From NCBI GenBank assembly GCA_022844045.1, contig JALHMM010000057.1, positions 1-41,003 of the forward strand: a DNA stretch of 41,003 nt. Direction: 5' to 3'. The notes below the pieces were generated by a model, which had not been told where the DNA came from, ran no database searches, and saw only the letters and a list, made by a program, of their open reading frames with translations. The DNA is from Reyranellaceae bacterium. Lineage in GTDB: Bacteria; Pseudomonadota; Alphaproteobacteria; Reyranellales; Reyranellaceae. The position numbers and the translations under genes are program-made. Shown piece by piece: positions 24,282 to 34,027 of this stretch (position 1 is its first letter; each line of letters opens with the position of its first letter).

Positions 24282-26465
24282 ATGGCGAAGACGACGGGCA
24301 AGACAGCGGCAAAGCGCCCGCCCACGGCCTCGAAGGCCCGGGCGTCGGATCAGGCGAGCAAGCGCAAGCCTGAATCTTTCAAGGCCGAGAGCGCCAAGAC
24401 TGAACAGCTCCAGCAGTTCAGCCAGACTCCCGGTGAGCATCTGACGACCAACCAGGGCATCCGGGTCAGCGACGATCAGAGCTCATTGAAGGCGCATGGC
24501 CGTGGCCCGACACTGCTCGAAGACATCCTGATGCGTGAGAAGATCACGCATTTCGATCACGAGCGGATTCCGGAGCGTGTCGTGCATGCGCGAGGTACCG
24601 CCGCACATGGCGTGTTCGTGTCCTATGGCGACCTCGGCGACCTCACCATGGCCGCGCCGCTGCAGGGCAAGGGCATCGAGACGCCGGTCTTCGTGCGCTT
24701 CTCGACCGTGGCCGGCTCGCGCGGTTCGGCGGACACGCCACGCGACGTGCGCGGCTTCGCGGTAAAGTTCTATTCGACCGCGGGCGTCTGGGACCTTGTC
24801 GGCAACAACATGCCGGTGTTCTTCATCCAGGACGCCAACAAGTTCCCCGACTTGATCCACGCGGTGAAGCCCGAGCCGCATAACGAGATCCCGCAGGCTG
24901 CCTCGGCGCACGACACCTTCTGGGATTTCGTCTCGCTGACGCCGGAAAGCGCGCACATGCTGATGTGGGCGATGAGCGATCGCGCCTTGCCGCGCAGCCT
25001 TGCCACCATGGAGGGTTTCGGCGTGCACACCTTCCGGCTGGTCAACGCCGAAGGCGTGTCGCGCTTCGTGAAGTTTCATTGGAAGCCGCTGAAGGGTGTC
25101 GCATCTCAGGTCTGGGACGAGGCGCAGCTGACGTCGGGCCGCGACCCCGACTTCCATCGTCGCGACCTCTTCGAGGCTATTGAGCGCGGCGACTATCCCG
25201 AATGGGAGCTCGGCCTGCAGATCGTCGAGGAAAAAGATGAGCAAACCTTCGACTTCGACCTGCTCGACCCGACCAAGCTCATCCCCGAGGAACTGGTCCC
25301 GATCCGCCGCGTCGGCAAGCTTACGCTCAATCGCAACCCCGACAATTTCTTCGCCGAGACCGAGCAGGTCGCCTTCCACACCGGCCACATCATCCCTGGC
25401 ATCGACTTCACCAACGACCCGCTGCTGCAGGGGCGGCTGTTCTCCTACATCGACACCCAGCTCAGGCGTGTCGGACCGAACTTCCACGAGCTGCCGATCA
25501 ACCGTTCGCTGGCGCCGGTCGACAACAACCAGCGCGACGGGATGGGGCGCACGACCATCAACAAGGGCCGCGTCGCGTACTTCCCCAACAGCCTGGCGCG
25601 CGGCTGTCCGATGCATTCGCCGGATGCGGCCGAGGCCTTTCGCTCCCTGGTACGCGAAGAGCCCGGCGCCAAGACGCGCAAGCGCAGCCCGAGCTTCAAC
25701 GATCACTTCAGCCAGGCGACGATGTTCTGGAATAGCATGAGCGACTGGGAGAAAGACCACATCGCCGCCGCCTTCTCGTTCGAACTCAACAACGTCGTTG
25801 ACGAGGGCGTGCGTAACCGGGTGATGAACGAACTGCTGGTCAACATCCACCCGGAGCTCGCCGCCCTGGTTTCGGCCGCGACCGGCATCGCCGTCGAGCC
25901 GGCCGGCACGTCGGACAATCCCACACCGTCGGCGCCGACGCCGTCGGGGCCCCTCAAGCGAGACGCGGCAAGACTGAAATCGCCCGCGCTCAGCATGGAC
26001 AAGCCGGCGCCGACGGTGAAGGGCCGCAAGGTCGGCATCCTCATCGGCTACGGCGCCGAGGCGGTGGAGCTGAACGCTCTCGTCGAGGCGCTTGGGCGGG
26101 CCGGAATCGTCGCCGAGCTTATCGCGCCGACGGCCGGGCTGTTCACCGACGCCAAGGGCAAGTCCGTCAAGGTCGACCGCGCGGCGCCCAATGCGCCGTC
26201 AGTGGTCTACGACGCCGCCCTTGTGCCATCGGGCGTCGGCGCCGCGTTGGCCGAATCCGGCCTCGCACTGCGCTTCCTCGCTGAAGCGTATCGCCACGGC
26301 AAGCCGATCGCCGTGGCGGCGCGGTCCGGCGATGTGCTGAAGGCCTGCGACTTCGCCTCAGACGATGGCGTTGTAGTAGCCGAGCCCGCCAAGCTGGCAT
26401 CGATGCTGGTCGAGGCGCTGACGCGACACCGCTTCCCTTACCGGCATAAACGCAAGAAAGAGTGA
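24282..26465 (+). CDS. katE: Large-subunit catalase (HPII/KatE type)
   Basis: This 727-residue clade-2 catalase breaks hydrogen peroxide into water and oxygen using heme. The distal His102 ([12 protein letters not shown]), the Asn175/Asn176 pair ([11 protein letters not shown]) and the proximal Tyr389 with Arg385 (RLFSYIDTQ) are present. His366 lies 23 residues before Tyr389, the spacing of the His-Tyr cross-link in E. coli HPII. Residues 1-70 are a basic and polar extension, and 590-727 form the DJ-1/glutamine-amidotransferase-like domain typical of large catalases. The ATG at 24282 was chosen for GGAG six bases upstream; in-frame ATGs at 24258 and 24270 are alternatives. Large catalases are often stationary-phase or stress induced, which fits the nearby trehalose genes (inference). 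Confidence 0.96.
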   Translation: MAKTTGKTAAKRPPTASKARASDQASKRKPESFKAESAKTEQLQQFSQTPGEHLTTNQGIRVSDDQSSLKAHGRGPTLLEDILMREKITHFDHERIPERVVHARGTAAHGVFVSYGDLGDLTMAAPLQGKGIETPVFVRFSTVAGSRGSADTPRDVRGFAVKFYSTAGVWDLVGNNMPVFFIQDANKFPDLIHAVKPEPHNEIPQAASAHDTFWDFVSLTPESAHMLMWAMSDRALPRSLATMEGFGVHTFRLVNAEGVSRFVKFHWKPLKGVASQVWDEAQLTSGRDPDFHRRDLFEAIERGDYPEWELGLQIVEEKDEQTFDFDLLDPTKLIPEELVPIRRVGKLTLNRNPDNFFAETEQVAFHTGHIIPGIDFTNDPLLQGRLFSYIDTQLRRVGPNFHELPINRSLAPVDNNQRDGMGRTTINKGRVAYFPNSLARGCPMHSPDAAEAFRSLVREEPGAKTRKRSPSFNDHFSQATMFWNSMSDWEKDHIAAAFSFELNNVVDEGVRNRVMNELLVNIHPELAALVSAATGIAVEPAGTSDNPTPSAPTPSGPLKRDAARLKSPALSMDKPAPTVKGRKVGILIGYGAEAVELNALVEALGRAGIVAELIAPTAGLFTDAKGKSVKVDRAAPNAPSVVYDAALVPSGVGAALAESGLALRFLAEAYRHGKPIAVAARSGDVLKACDFASDDGVVVAEPAKLASMLVEALTRHRFPYRHKRKKE

Positions 26466-26672
26466 GCGGGGCCGAGTTATCCCCAGCCAGCGGATATGGC
26501 TTCCATCCGACCACCAGAGCCCACGGTGAGGACTCGATGAGCTGGGGGGTATCGGCATGGAGCGCAACGACCGGGTGGCCTCACGCTGCGGCCGCGGGAT
26601 CGGGCTCGAACTGGTCGCCGCCCGACCCCGAAGCCGGCTATAGTCGGGGCCACTTCGTGGTCCAGATAGTTG

Positions 26673-27164
26673 ATGCGTCGTTCATCCAGGCTGATCGTCA
26701 TCGCGGCGTGCATGCTGCTTGCGCTCGCACCCGCGCGCGCCGAGATCCTTTCCGGGCCGGCCAACGGCCTCGACGAGGATTCACTCGCCGTCGGCGGCGA
26801 GCGTGTGCGGTTGTGGGGCATCGACGCGCCGGATCTGGGCCAGACCTGCACGCGCGGCGGCAAGCCCTGGGCCTGTGGCCGCGACGCCGCGCGCGCGCTT
26901 GACCGGCTGATCGATGGCAAGACCGTGCGTTGCCTGGTCATCGTGCGCGACAAGATCCGGCGGCTGGTGGTCGGCGACTGCACCCTGGGCGGCGAGAGCC
27001 TGTCGCGCTGGATGATCGTCAACGGCCACGCGATCATGAACACGCGCCAGACCGACGCCTACGCCAAGGAAGAGACCGAGGCGCGCGAAGCCAAGCGCGG
27101 CATATGGGGCAGCACCTTCGAGCCACCCTGGGAATGGCGCGCGCGACAGCGGCGCCCGCGCTGA
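26673..27164 (+). CDS. Exported staphylococcal-nuclease-like (SNase) domain protein
   Basis: This 163-residue protein has a signal peptide (1-23, cut after ARA) and an SNase-like OB fold. VRLWGIDAPDLGQTC matches the first active-site segment, with Arg present, and IRRLVVGDC matches the second. The glutamate of the canonical RLxGIDAPE motif is aspartate here (APD), so the catalytic acid is one carbon shorter. Cysteines in GQTC, WACG, VRCLV and GDC are common in periplasmic members and may form disulfides. The role could be nuclease scavenging or nucleic-acid binding. A TTG lies directly before the ATG; the ATG is preferred. The 207 bp upstream hold no other gene that I can support. Confidence 0.82.
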   Translation: MRRSSRLIVIAACMLLALAPARAEILSGPANGLDEDSLAVGGERVRLWGIDAPDLGQTCTRGGKPWACGRDAARALDRLIDGKTVRCLVIVRDKIRRLVVGDCTLGGESLSRWMIVNGHAIMNTRQTDAYAKEETEAREAKRGIWGSTFEPPWEWRARQRRPR

Positions 27165-27290
27165 TCACAGCGACTATTGTCGTTACTCCGGCCCGGCTGT
27201 CGTCGAGACGCGCCGGCTTCGCAGAGCCCACCGTCATCCAGCGGTGGGATTTGCCATGGTAACATGGGCCGCCGTCACGGGAGGCTGTCC

Positions 27291-28532
27291 ATGGCCAGGG
27301 TCACCGCGTACCGCGTACCCCTCATCGCCACGCTGCTGATCGCGAGCCTGATTGCGCCGCTCGCCGCCGCGCCGGACGAGGAACTGCTCGGCAAATCCAG
27401 GGGCTATCCAGTCGGCACGCCGGGCAACTGGTTCTACGACGAGACGGTGCGCGTCGGCTCGTTCAGCCATATGGACAGCTTCCTGCCGCATCGCGTCCTG
27501 CTGAAATCCGACTCGCCGAAGCCGCTGCGGCGCGCGGCGAAGGAGCCGGACTACAGCTACACCTTCGACTACGCGACGCGCGGCATCGACGACTTCCTGG
27601 CACGCCGGCGTATCACCGGCCTGATGGTGGTCCAGGACGGCGTCGTCCAGCTCGAGCGCTACCAGTACGAGCGCACGCCGCAGCATCGTCTGTTGTCCAA
27701 CTCCATGGCCAAGTCGATCACCGCTATCGCCATCGGTTTCGCGTTGGCGGAGGGCAGGATCAAGTCCCTCGACGACACGGCGGCGACCTACGTCCCCGAG
27801 CTTGCCGGCTCGGCCTATGGCGAGACGCCGATCAGCGCGTTGTTGCGCATGGCCTCGGGCGTGACCTTCACCGAGCGTTACGACGGCAATGACGACATCC
27901 ACAAGTTTGCGACGCTATCGATACGTGATGGCACGCTGGCGGCGATACGCGCCTTCGACCAGCGCGACAACCCGCCCAACACGAAGTTCCAGTACGCCTC
28001 GATCGAGACCATGGTGCTGTCCTACGTGCTGAAAGGCGCCACCAGGCAATCGTTGTCGTCCTACGTCAACGAGCGGCTGTGGCAGCCGATGGGTGCGGAA
28101 TCCGACGCCAGCTGGATCATCGATCGCGCCGGCGTAGAGCTGGCGCACGGCTTCTTCAATGCCACGCTGCGCGACTGGGGAAGGCTGGCGATGCTGTTGG
28201 CCAATGACGGCGCACTCGATGGCAAGCAGATCATCCCGCGCGATTTCCTGATCGAGGCGACCGATGCCGATCAGCACCCGATGGCCTTCCGGCCCCGCCA
28301 GGCGACGCGCTACTACGGCTACGGCTACAAGTTCTGGCTCTACCCGTCGGCGCCGCGCCGCTTCTCACTGCTGGGCGTCTTCGGCCAGTCGATCTTCGTC
28401 GATCCCGGCACACGGCTGGCGCTGATCATCACGGCGGCGCAGAAAGAAGCGACAGGCAGGACCGACGGCTACCCCGCCGAACGCGACGCGCTGTGGCGCG
28501 GCATCCTCAGCCGCCACGGCGCGAAGTGGTAG
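27291..28532 (+). CDS. Exported serine hydrolase of the beta-lactamase / penicillin-binding-like family (class C fold)
   Basis: This 413-residue protein has a signal peptide (residues 1-25, near PLAAAPD) and the serine beta-lactamase-like fold: SMAK for the SxxK nucleophile motif (about 140-143), a YAS triad (QYASIE) in place of YxN, and GVFGQSIFVDP as the closing strand in place of KTG. Family members include esterases, D-aminopeptidases and 6-aminohexanoate-dimer hydrolase; true antibiotic-hydrolysing activity is not expected from such motifs. The ATG at 27291 follows GGGAGG by six bases; a longer frame upstream is not needed. It is convergent with the GH15 gene with only 10 bp between them. 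Confidence 0.87.
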   Translation: MARVTAYRVPLIATLLIASLIAPLAAAPDEELLGKSRGYPVGTPGNWFYDETVRVGSFSHMDSFLPHRVLLKSDSPKPLRRAAKEPDYSYTFDYATRGIDDFLARRRITGLMVVQDGVVQLERYQYERTPQHRLLSNSMAKSITAIAIGFALAEGRIKSLDDTAATYVPELAGSAYGETPISALLRMASGVTFTERYDGNDDIHKFATLSIRDGTLAAIRAFDQRDNPPNTKFQYASIETMVLSYVLKGATRQSLSSYVNERLWQPMGAESDASWIIDRAGVELAHGFFNATLRDWGRLAMLLANDGALDGKQIIPRDFLIEATDADQHPMAFRPRQATRYYGYGYKFWLYPSAPRRFSLLGVFGQSIFVDPGTRLALIITAAQKEATGRTDGYPAERDALWRGILSRHGAKW

Positions 28533-28542
28533 GCAGCGACGA

Positions 28543-30351
28543 CTAAATCGCCTCTTCCCAGCTGCGGCTGAGCCGCATCGCCGAGTTGATCAGGCCGACC
28601 ATCGAGTAGGTCTGCGGAAAGTTGCCCCACAGCTCGCCGGTCTCGACGTCGGCGTCCTCCGACAGCAGGCCAAAGGAATTGCGCCGCGTCAGGATGCGCT
28701 TGAACAGCGCGCGCGCCTCGTCCTTGCGGCCGATCGACGCCAGCGCGTCGACGTACCAAAAGGCGCAAATCAGGAAGCCGCTGGTCATGTGGCCGAAATC
28801 GTCGCGCGTGGCGTAGCGCAGCAACAGGTCGCCGCGCCGCAGCTCGCGGCCGATCGCGTCGACCGTGGCGATGAAGCGCGGATCGTCGGCGCGCACGAAG
28901 TCGAGTTCCGACAGCAGCAGGAGGGTGGCGTCGAGATCCTCGCCGTCGAAGGTCGAGACGAAGGTGCCGCGCGCCGTCGACCAGATACGCGGCTCGATCG
29001 CCGCGCGTACGCGATCGGCGCTCTCCCGCCAATACGCCGAACGGCTGTCTTTGCCCAGCACGTCGGCGATGCGGGCGAGCCGGTCGAGCGCCGCCCAGCA
29101 CATCACGGCGGAGAAGGTATGCACGCTGCGCGAATTACGCAGCTCCCACGGGCCGGCATCCGGCTGATCGAAGGTCGCCAAGGCGCGCATGCCCAGACGC
29201 TCGAGATGCGCGAAATGCGCGGCGTGGCCGCCGCGCATCAGGCGGCGGTCGAAGAAGGCGTGGGTCGCCGCCAGCACGACGGCGCCGAAGCCGTCGTACT
29301 GCATCTGGCTCACCGCGGCGTTGCCGACACGCACCGGGCCGTCGCCGCGATAGCCCTTGAGCGACGTGGCAATGAACTCCTCGGTCGAGCCGTTGCGCGT
29401 GATCGATAGCAGCGGCGGCAGATGGAACTCCTTCTCGGCCCCGAACGTATCGACCACGTTACCCATGAAGTTGACGTACTCCTCCATGGTGCGCGTCGTG
29501 CCCAGCCGGTTGAGCGCGTGGACAACGAAGTACGCGTCGCGCAACCAGCAGAAGCGGTAGTCCCAGTTGCGCGCCGTGCCAGGCGCCTCCGGGATCGAGG
29601 TGGTGAGCGCCGCGACAATCGCCCCGGTCTCCTCGAAATTGCACAGTTTCAGCGTGATCGCGGCGCGGATCACCGCGTCCTGCCAGTCGAAGGGGATCGA
29701 CAGGGAGCGCGCCCAGTCGCGCCACCATCCGGTGGTCTTGTCGAGGTGCTCGCGCGCCGTGGCGTCGACCTCCGACTGCAGAGGCTCGTCGGCGCCGAGG
29801 AAGAACGACATCGGCCGGTCGACCGCGAATGGCGTCTCGTCGAGCACGTAGGAGATCGGCGCGTCGGTGGTCAGCCTCAGGGTCTGGGCTGCGCCGACGT
29901 AACGGATATGACTGCTGCCGCGCGTGACATCGGGCGGGCGCGAGCCGAGTTCGAATACAGGCCGTACCGCGGCGAGGATCCGCGGCCTGCCCGCCAGGGG
30001 CCGCACCCGGCGCACCAGCTGCGGCGGGCGGAAGGTGCGTTCGAAGCGAGTGAAGCGTGGCGCGAAGTCGGTGATCTCCAGCGTGTTGCCGTGATCGTCG
30101 GACATCACCGAGACGACGATGGCGGTGTTGTCGACATAGGCCTGCTCGCAGCGTGTCATGCCGACCAGATCGAGGGCGAAGACGCCGCGCGCCGGCGGTG
30201 CCTCGCTTTGCGCACCGCCATCGTCGATAAGCGAGCAGAAGACGGGATCGCCATCAAAGCGCGGAAAGCAGCCCCAGACGATGCGCGCACGCCGATCGAT
30301 CAACGCCGCGACCGCGCAATTGCCGATAACCGCCAGATCCAATGAGCTCAC
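28543..30351 (-). CDS. GH15-family glucoamylase/trehalase-like glycoside hydrolase
   Basis: The protein has 602 residues. An N-terminal beta-sandwich (about 1-215) is followed by the (alpha/alpha)6 barrel of GH15, opening with RNWDYRFCWLRDAYF (261-275). The two catalytic glutamates are in GPWELR (Glu403, acid) and GELWGNFPQTYSM (Glu573, base). Substrates in the family are starch-type glucans or trehalose; no signal peptide is seen, so it is cytoplasmic. The GTG start at 30351 overlaps the stop of otsB by four bases (GTGA), so it is translated with trehalose-6-phosphate phosphatase. That coupling favours a trehalase role as in mycobacterial GH15 trehalases (inference), for turnover of the trehalose made by OtsAB. 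Confidence 0.92.
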   Translation of the reverse strand: MSSLDLAVIGNCAVAALIDRRARIVWGCFPRFDGDPVFCSLIDDGGAQSEAPPARGVFALDLVGMTRCEQAYVDNTAIVVSVMSDDHGNTLEITDFAPRFTRFERTFRPPQLVRRVRPLAGRPRILAAVRPVFELGSRPPDVTRGSSHIRYVGAAQTLRLTTDAPISYVLDETPFAVDRPMSFFLGADEPLQSEVDATAREHLDKTTGWWRDWARSLSIPFDWQDAVIRAAITLKLCNFEETGAIVAALTTSIPEAPGTARNWDYRFCWLRDAYFVVHALNRLGTTRTMEEYVNFMGNVVDTFGAEKEFHLPPLLSITRNGSTEEFIATSLKGYRGDGPVRVGNAAVSQMQYDGFGAVVLAATHAFFDRRLMRGGHAAHFAHLERLGMRALATFDQPDAGPWELRNSRSVHTFSAVMCWAALDRLARIADVLGKDSRSAYWRESADRVRAAIEPRIWSTARGTFVSTFDGEDLDATLLLLSELDFVRADDPRFIATVDAIGRELRRGDLLLRYATRDDFGHMTSGFLICAFWYVDALASIGRKDEARALFKRILTRRNSFGLLSEDADVETGELWGNFPQTYSMVGLINSAMRLSRSWEEAI

Positions 30352-31157
30352 GATGCCTCCCTTCGCCCGATCTCCTCAGGCGACGCACGACCCGACGCCG
30401 CCCAATCCGCCAGGCAGCGGCGCACCGCTTCTGGCGTCGCAAGCCGCGCGCCGGCGGCCGTTGGTCCTTCGCCGATCTTCACCGACACCCCGCCATGGCG
30501 ATTAACGGTGGCGAAGGCTGCCTCGTCAGTCAGATCGTCACCGAAGAAGACCGGACGCCGGCCGGCGTAGGGGCTCAACGTCAGAAACTCATCGATGGCG
30601 CCGCCCTTGCTAACGTTCGCCGGCAGGATCTCAGCCACGGCATGACCATACTGGATGCGATAGCCCGACCCGGCCGCAGCCAGTGCGCGGTCGACGGTCG
30701 TCAGCGCCAGCGCCTCGAGCTCCGGTACCATCCGCCAGTGGAAGGCCACCGAGAGTTGCTTGTCCTCGATCACCAGACGTGGTTCGTCCCGCGCCAGACG
30801 TCGCAGCACATCGAGCGCGAGACGCAGGCCGCCGCGATCTGGCGTATGGCCGGGACGCAGAACGCCACCGACGCGGCGCTCCGCACCGTGCAGCCCGGCG
30901 ACGTCGAAATGCGGGCCGAGATAGCGATCGATGGTCACGATCGGCCGGCCCGAGACGATGGCAAGGGCGCCGCCCAAGCCACTGGCAAGCCGCATCAGGG
31001 TGCCGCCCAGGTCCGGCGCGACGATGACGGAATCGGGATACGCGGCGAGTTCCACCAGCGTGCCGTCGAAATCGAGGAACAGCGCCCACGGCGAGCCCAC
31101 CGACGTGACCTCCGGGGAATCGTCCCTCACGCGGACCTGTTCAGTCGCTTTGTTCAT
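30348..31157 (-). CDS. otsB: Trehalose-6-phosphate phosphatase
   Basis: This 269-residue HAD-superfamily phosphatase removes phosphate from trehalose-6-phosphate to give trehalose, a compatible solute for osmotic, drying and heat stress. Motif I is DFDGTL with nucleophile Asp29 and Asp31; motif II is in IVSGRP; the lysine motif lies downstream; motif IV is GDDLTDEAAF. It is divergent from otsA with 181 bp between starts and is coupled to the GH15 gene by a GTGA overlap. I saw no clear EcfG-type GGAAC-N16/17-CGTT promoter in the shared region, so how it is regulated is not visible. Confidence 0.96.
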   Translation of the reverse strand: MNKATEQVRVRDDSPEVTSVGSPWALFLDFDGTLVELAAYPDSVIVAPDLGGTLMRLASGLGGALAIVSGRPIVTIDRYLGPHFDVAGLHGAERRVGGVLRPGHTPDRGGLRLALDVLRRLARDEPRLVIEDKQLSVAFHWRMVPELEALALTTVDRALAAAGSGYRIQYGHAVAEILPANVSKGGAIDEFLTLSPYAGRRPVFFGDDLTDEAAFATVNRHGGVSVKIGEGPTAAGARLATPEAVRRCLADWAASGRASPEEIGRREAS

Positions 31158-31338
31158 ACCGTCTGCGTGCTGTGAGCGGTCACGGGCAACGTTATCTAGG
31201 TCATTGTGGATGTGGATGCCACCTTGAAGCCTTGTCGAGGAGTGACCAAATTAGCGTATGCAGACGCTGCGCCGCCGTAAGGAGGCGCGAGCCGAGCCGG
31301 TTTGCGCTCGGCCCCGTTTCACCACCACGGAGCGCTCG

Positions 31339-32775
31339 ATGCGGCTGGTCGTCGTATCCAATCGGGTTCCATCACCCCGTGCCGGCGAGAAGGCGGCGGC
31401 GGGTGGCTTAGCCGTAGCGTTGCGCGATGCCCTGCGCGAGCGCGGCGGAATCTGGTTCGGCTGGAGCGGCCTGGTCTCCGAGGCGCCCGATCGTACGCCA
31501 CGCACCACCGTGCGCGGTCAGATCGCTTATGAGCAGATCGATCTGACCGCCATCGACCGACAGGAGTACTATCTCGGTTTCGCCAACCGCGTGCTGTGGC
31601 CCAGCATGCACTATCGGCTGGGTCTCACCGAATTCTCGCGCGACGACTTCGCTGGCTATCTGCGGGTCAACCGCATGCTGGCCGAGTCCCTCGCGCCGCG
31701 GCTGCGGCCCGACGACATCATCTGGGTGCACGATTATCACCTCCTGCCCTTCGCATCGGTCCTGCGCGAACTGGGCGTCAAGAATCGCATCGGCTACTTC
31801 CATCATATCCCCTGGCCACCGATCGAGATCTTCGGCGCCATTCCCATGAGCCGGCATCTGCTCGAGGCGATGGGCGCCTACGATCTCATCGGGCTGCAGA
31901 CAGCGACCGACGCGGGCAACCTTGTGCGCGGACTGACCGAAACGACCGGCGCCACGACCGATCGTCGTGGTCGACTGCGCATGGCGGGACGCACGGTGCG
32001 CGTCGATGCGTTTCCCATCGGCATCGACATCGCCGATTTCCGCCGCTTCGCCGAGCGCGCCGGCACCCTGCGGCTGGTACGCCAGATGGCGCAGAGCCTG
32101 GGCGATCGCCGACTGGTGATCGGCGTCGACCGGCTCGACTATTCCAAGGGCATCGTCGAGCGCATCGAGGCCTTCGAACGCTTCCTGATCGCCAATCCGC
32201 AACAGCGCGGCAGGCCGATCCTGTTGCAGATCACGCCGGAATCGCGTTCGGAGGTGCCCGAGTATGCCGAGCTGGGTCAACGCATCGATCAGGCGGTCGG
32301 CCGGCTGAACGGCGCGCATGGCGGCCTCGACTGGACGCCGGTACGCTTCGTCAAGCGCGCCTTCTCGCGGCCGGTGCTGGCCGGCCTCTATCGTCACGCC
32401 GCCGTTGGCCTGGTGACGCCGATGCGCGACGGCATGAACCTCGTCGCCAAAGAGTATGTCGCCGCGCAGGATCCCGCCGATCCCGGCGTGCTGGTGTTGT
32501 CGCGCTTCGCTGGCGCGGCGCGCCAGATGGCAGACGCATTGATCGTCAATCCCTTCGACAAGAGCGAGGTGGCCGAAGCCATTCAGACCGCGCTGTCCAT
32601 GCCGCTGGAGGAGCGCTGCGCGCGTCACGCTCGACTGGTCGCCGGCCTCGAGGCGCGCGACGTCAACTGGTGGGCCGAATCCTACCTCACGGCGCTGGCG
32701 CGCACACGGCGGCGGGCCAAGCCGAAGCTGCGGGCTGTCGGTCACGACGAGGTGGCCCGCTTCGCCGCGGCTTGA
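31339..32775 (+). CDS. otsA: Trehalose-6-phosphate synthase (GT20)
   Basis: The enzyme has 478 residues and joins UDP-glucose and glucose-6-phosphate to make trehalose-6-phosphate. It begins with [11 protein letters not shown], has the glucose-phosphate loop region ([10 protein letters not shown] and IWFGWSG), the [16 protein letters not shown] segment, the helix [11 protein letters not shown], and the nucleotide-binding GT-B half with [10 protein letters not shown] and [14 protein letters not shown]. All are full length. The ATG at 31339 follows GGAG with a six-base gap; an upstream in-frame start at 31258 adds 27 residues without homology. Divergent from otsB, which makes the trehalose pathway a two-way locus. 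Confidence 0.96.
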   Translation: MRLVVVSNRVPSPRAGEKAAAGGLAVALRDALRERGGIWFGWSGLVSEAPDRTPRTTVRGQIAYEQIDLTAIDRQEYYLGFANRVLWPSMHYRLGLTEFSRDDFAGYLRVNRMLAESLAPRLRPDDIIWVHDYHLLPFASVLRELGVKNRIGYFHHIPWPPIEIFGAIPMSRHLLEAMGAYDLIGLQTATDAGNLVRGLTETTGATTDRRGRLRMAGRTVRVDAFPIGIDIADFRRFAERAGTLRLVRQMAQSLGDRRLVIGVDRLDYSKGIVERIEAFERFLIANPQQRGRPILLQITPESRSEVPEYAELGQRIDQAVGRLNGAHGGLDWTPVRFVKRAFSRPVLAGLYRHAAVGLVTPMRDGMNLVAKEYVAAQDPADPGVLVLSRFAGAARQMADALIVNPFDKSEVAEAIQTALSMPLEERCARHARLVAGLEARDVNWWAESYLTALARTRRRAKPKLRAVGHDEVARFAAA

Positions 32776-32803
32776 TGAAGGCCTGGGAAGCGAAGAAAAA
32801 CGC

Positions 32804-33136
32804 CTACGACGTCTGCCCGTGGCTCGCGTAGATCCGCAACACCTGGACAGCCTTGGGTAGCTCAATCAGGAACTCGGGATCGCGGTCGAGGTGGTGGATG
32901 TCAGTCGGGTCGCCGCCGGTAAAGCGCGCCATCGCCTCGATGCTCTCCCAGTAGGAGATGGTGACGAACTCCGTCTCCTCGCCACGATCCTCGCGAAGCG
33001 ACTGCACGCCCAGCGCCTTTTCCATCAGCGGCTTCACGCCGACCTCGAAGTTGTAGCGCTGGTACTCGTCGGCCTGCGCCCGGCGCACGCGGCCACGCCA
33101 GATGCGCGCAATGGTTGGCTTCGGCGTTGACGCCAT
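32804..33136 (-). CDS. ABM-like (antibiotic biosynthesis monooxygenase / dimeric alpha-beta barrel) protein
   Basis: This 110-residue protein has the pattern of a single dimeric alpha-beta barrel domain: a first strand TIARIWRGRV, a helix over residues 25-40, LREDRGEETEFVTISYWES and a helix IEAMARFTG. Members range from quinol monooxygenases to heme-degrading enzymes and many of unknown role; no cofactor motif is visible. The ATG at 33136 follows GAGGAG; an upstream in-frame ATG at 33160 is an alternative. It lies 54 bp after pxpA in the same direction and may share its transcript. Convergent with otsA across 28 bp. Confidence 0.75.
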   Translation of the reverse strand: MASTPKPTIARIWRGRVRRAQADEYQRYNFEVGVKPLMEKALGVQSLREDRGEETEFVTISYWESIEAMARFTGGDPTDIHHLDRDPEFLIELPKAVQVLRIYASHGQTS

Positions 33137-33190
33137 AGCGGTCTCCTCGAAGCTCATCATCTCAGACTTAACGGCGGCTGACAGACAGGA

Positions 33191-33970
33191 CTAGTTCATC
33201 GACCGCAAGTCAGTGAGCGGCACGATGCGGATCTGGCTGGCCTCCAACCCCGCGCGCACGGCGCGCGCGGTAGCGACGGCTGTGGGCTCGTCGCCATGCA
33301 CGCAGACCGAGTCGACCTGGCAGGGCACTTTCTTGCCTGTGGTGGAGAAGATCGCCTGCTCCGCGATCATGCGTTTGACATGCGCCACCGAGGTCGCTGC
33401 GTCGTGGATCATGGCGTGCTTTTCTTTGCGCGGCGTGAGCAGACCGGCATCGGTATAGGTGCGGTCGGCGAAGACCTCCTCGGCGACGCGCAGCCCGGCT
33501 TTACGGCCGGCCGGCACCTGCGCCGTGACCGCCTGGGCGAGAAAGATCAGCTCGCGGTCGACGGCGCGGATGGCGCGCGCGATGGCGTCGCTGAGGTCCT
33601 GATCCTCGGCCGACATGTTGGCCATCATGCCGTGCGGCTTCACATGCGTGACCTTCGCGCCGTGCAGCGCGGCGACGCCCATCAGGGCGCCGATCTGGTA
33701 GGCCATCGAATGCTCGATCTCCGCGTTGGTCATGCGGATGACGCGGCGCCCGAAGCCCTGCAGGTCCTGGAACCCTGGGTGCGCGCCGATCGACACGCCA
33801 TTGTCGACACAGAGCTTCACGGTCGAGGCCATGACCGAGGGATCGCCGGCGTGGAAGCCGCAGGCGACATTGGCCGAGCGCACGATCTTGAGCACTTCAG
33901 GGTCGTTGCCCATCTTCCACGGGCCGAAGCTCTCGCCGAGATCGGAATTGATGTTCACTTCGCTCGCCAT
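33191..33970 (-). CDS. pxpA: 5-oxoprolinase subunit A (LamB/YcsF family)
   Basis: This 259-residue protein has the LamB/YcsF fold with INSDLGESFGPWKMGND at the N-terminus, VACGFHAGDP (about 35-44), SIGAHPGFQD and THVKPHGMMAN. With PxpB and PxpC it forms the prokaryotic 5-oxoprolinase that opens pyroglutamate to glutamate at the cost of ATP. The ATG at 33970 follows GGGAGGCG. Here it is transcribed away from pxpB and pxpC, with 57 bp between the divergent starts, whereas bacterial pxp genes usually run in one direction. The ABM-like gene follows. Confidence 0.95.
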   Translation of the reverse strand: MASEVNINSDLGESFGPWKMGNDPEVLKIVRSANVACGFHAGDPSVMASTVKLCVDNGVSIGAHPGFQDLQGFGRRVIRMTNAEIEHSMAYQIGALMGVAALHGAKVTHVKPHGMMANMSAEDQDLSDAIARAIRAVDRELIFLAQAVTAQVPAGRKAGLRVAEEVFADRTYTDAGLLTPRKEKHAMIHDAATSVAHVKRMIAEQAIFSTTGKKVPCQVDSVCVHGDEPTAVATARAVRAGLEASQIRIVPLTDLRSMN

Positions 33971-34027
33971 GGCTCGCCTCCCGCAGGTCCGCTATTCTAG
34001 CGCCTGGCTCGACATGACGGAAACGGC

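Noticed and set aside
26466..26672. A gene in the 207-bp gap between catalase and the SNase-like protein
   Set aside because: Open frames here run into the SNase gene in a wrong frame and have no homology or ribosome site.
31158..31338. EcfG-type general-stress promoter (GGAAC-N16/17-CGTT) for otsA/otsB
   Set aside because: A CGTT occurs in the gap but no GGAAC lies at the required distance on either strand.
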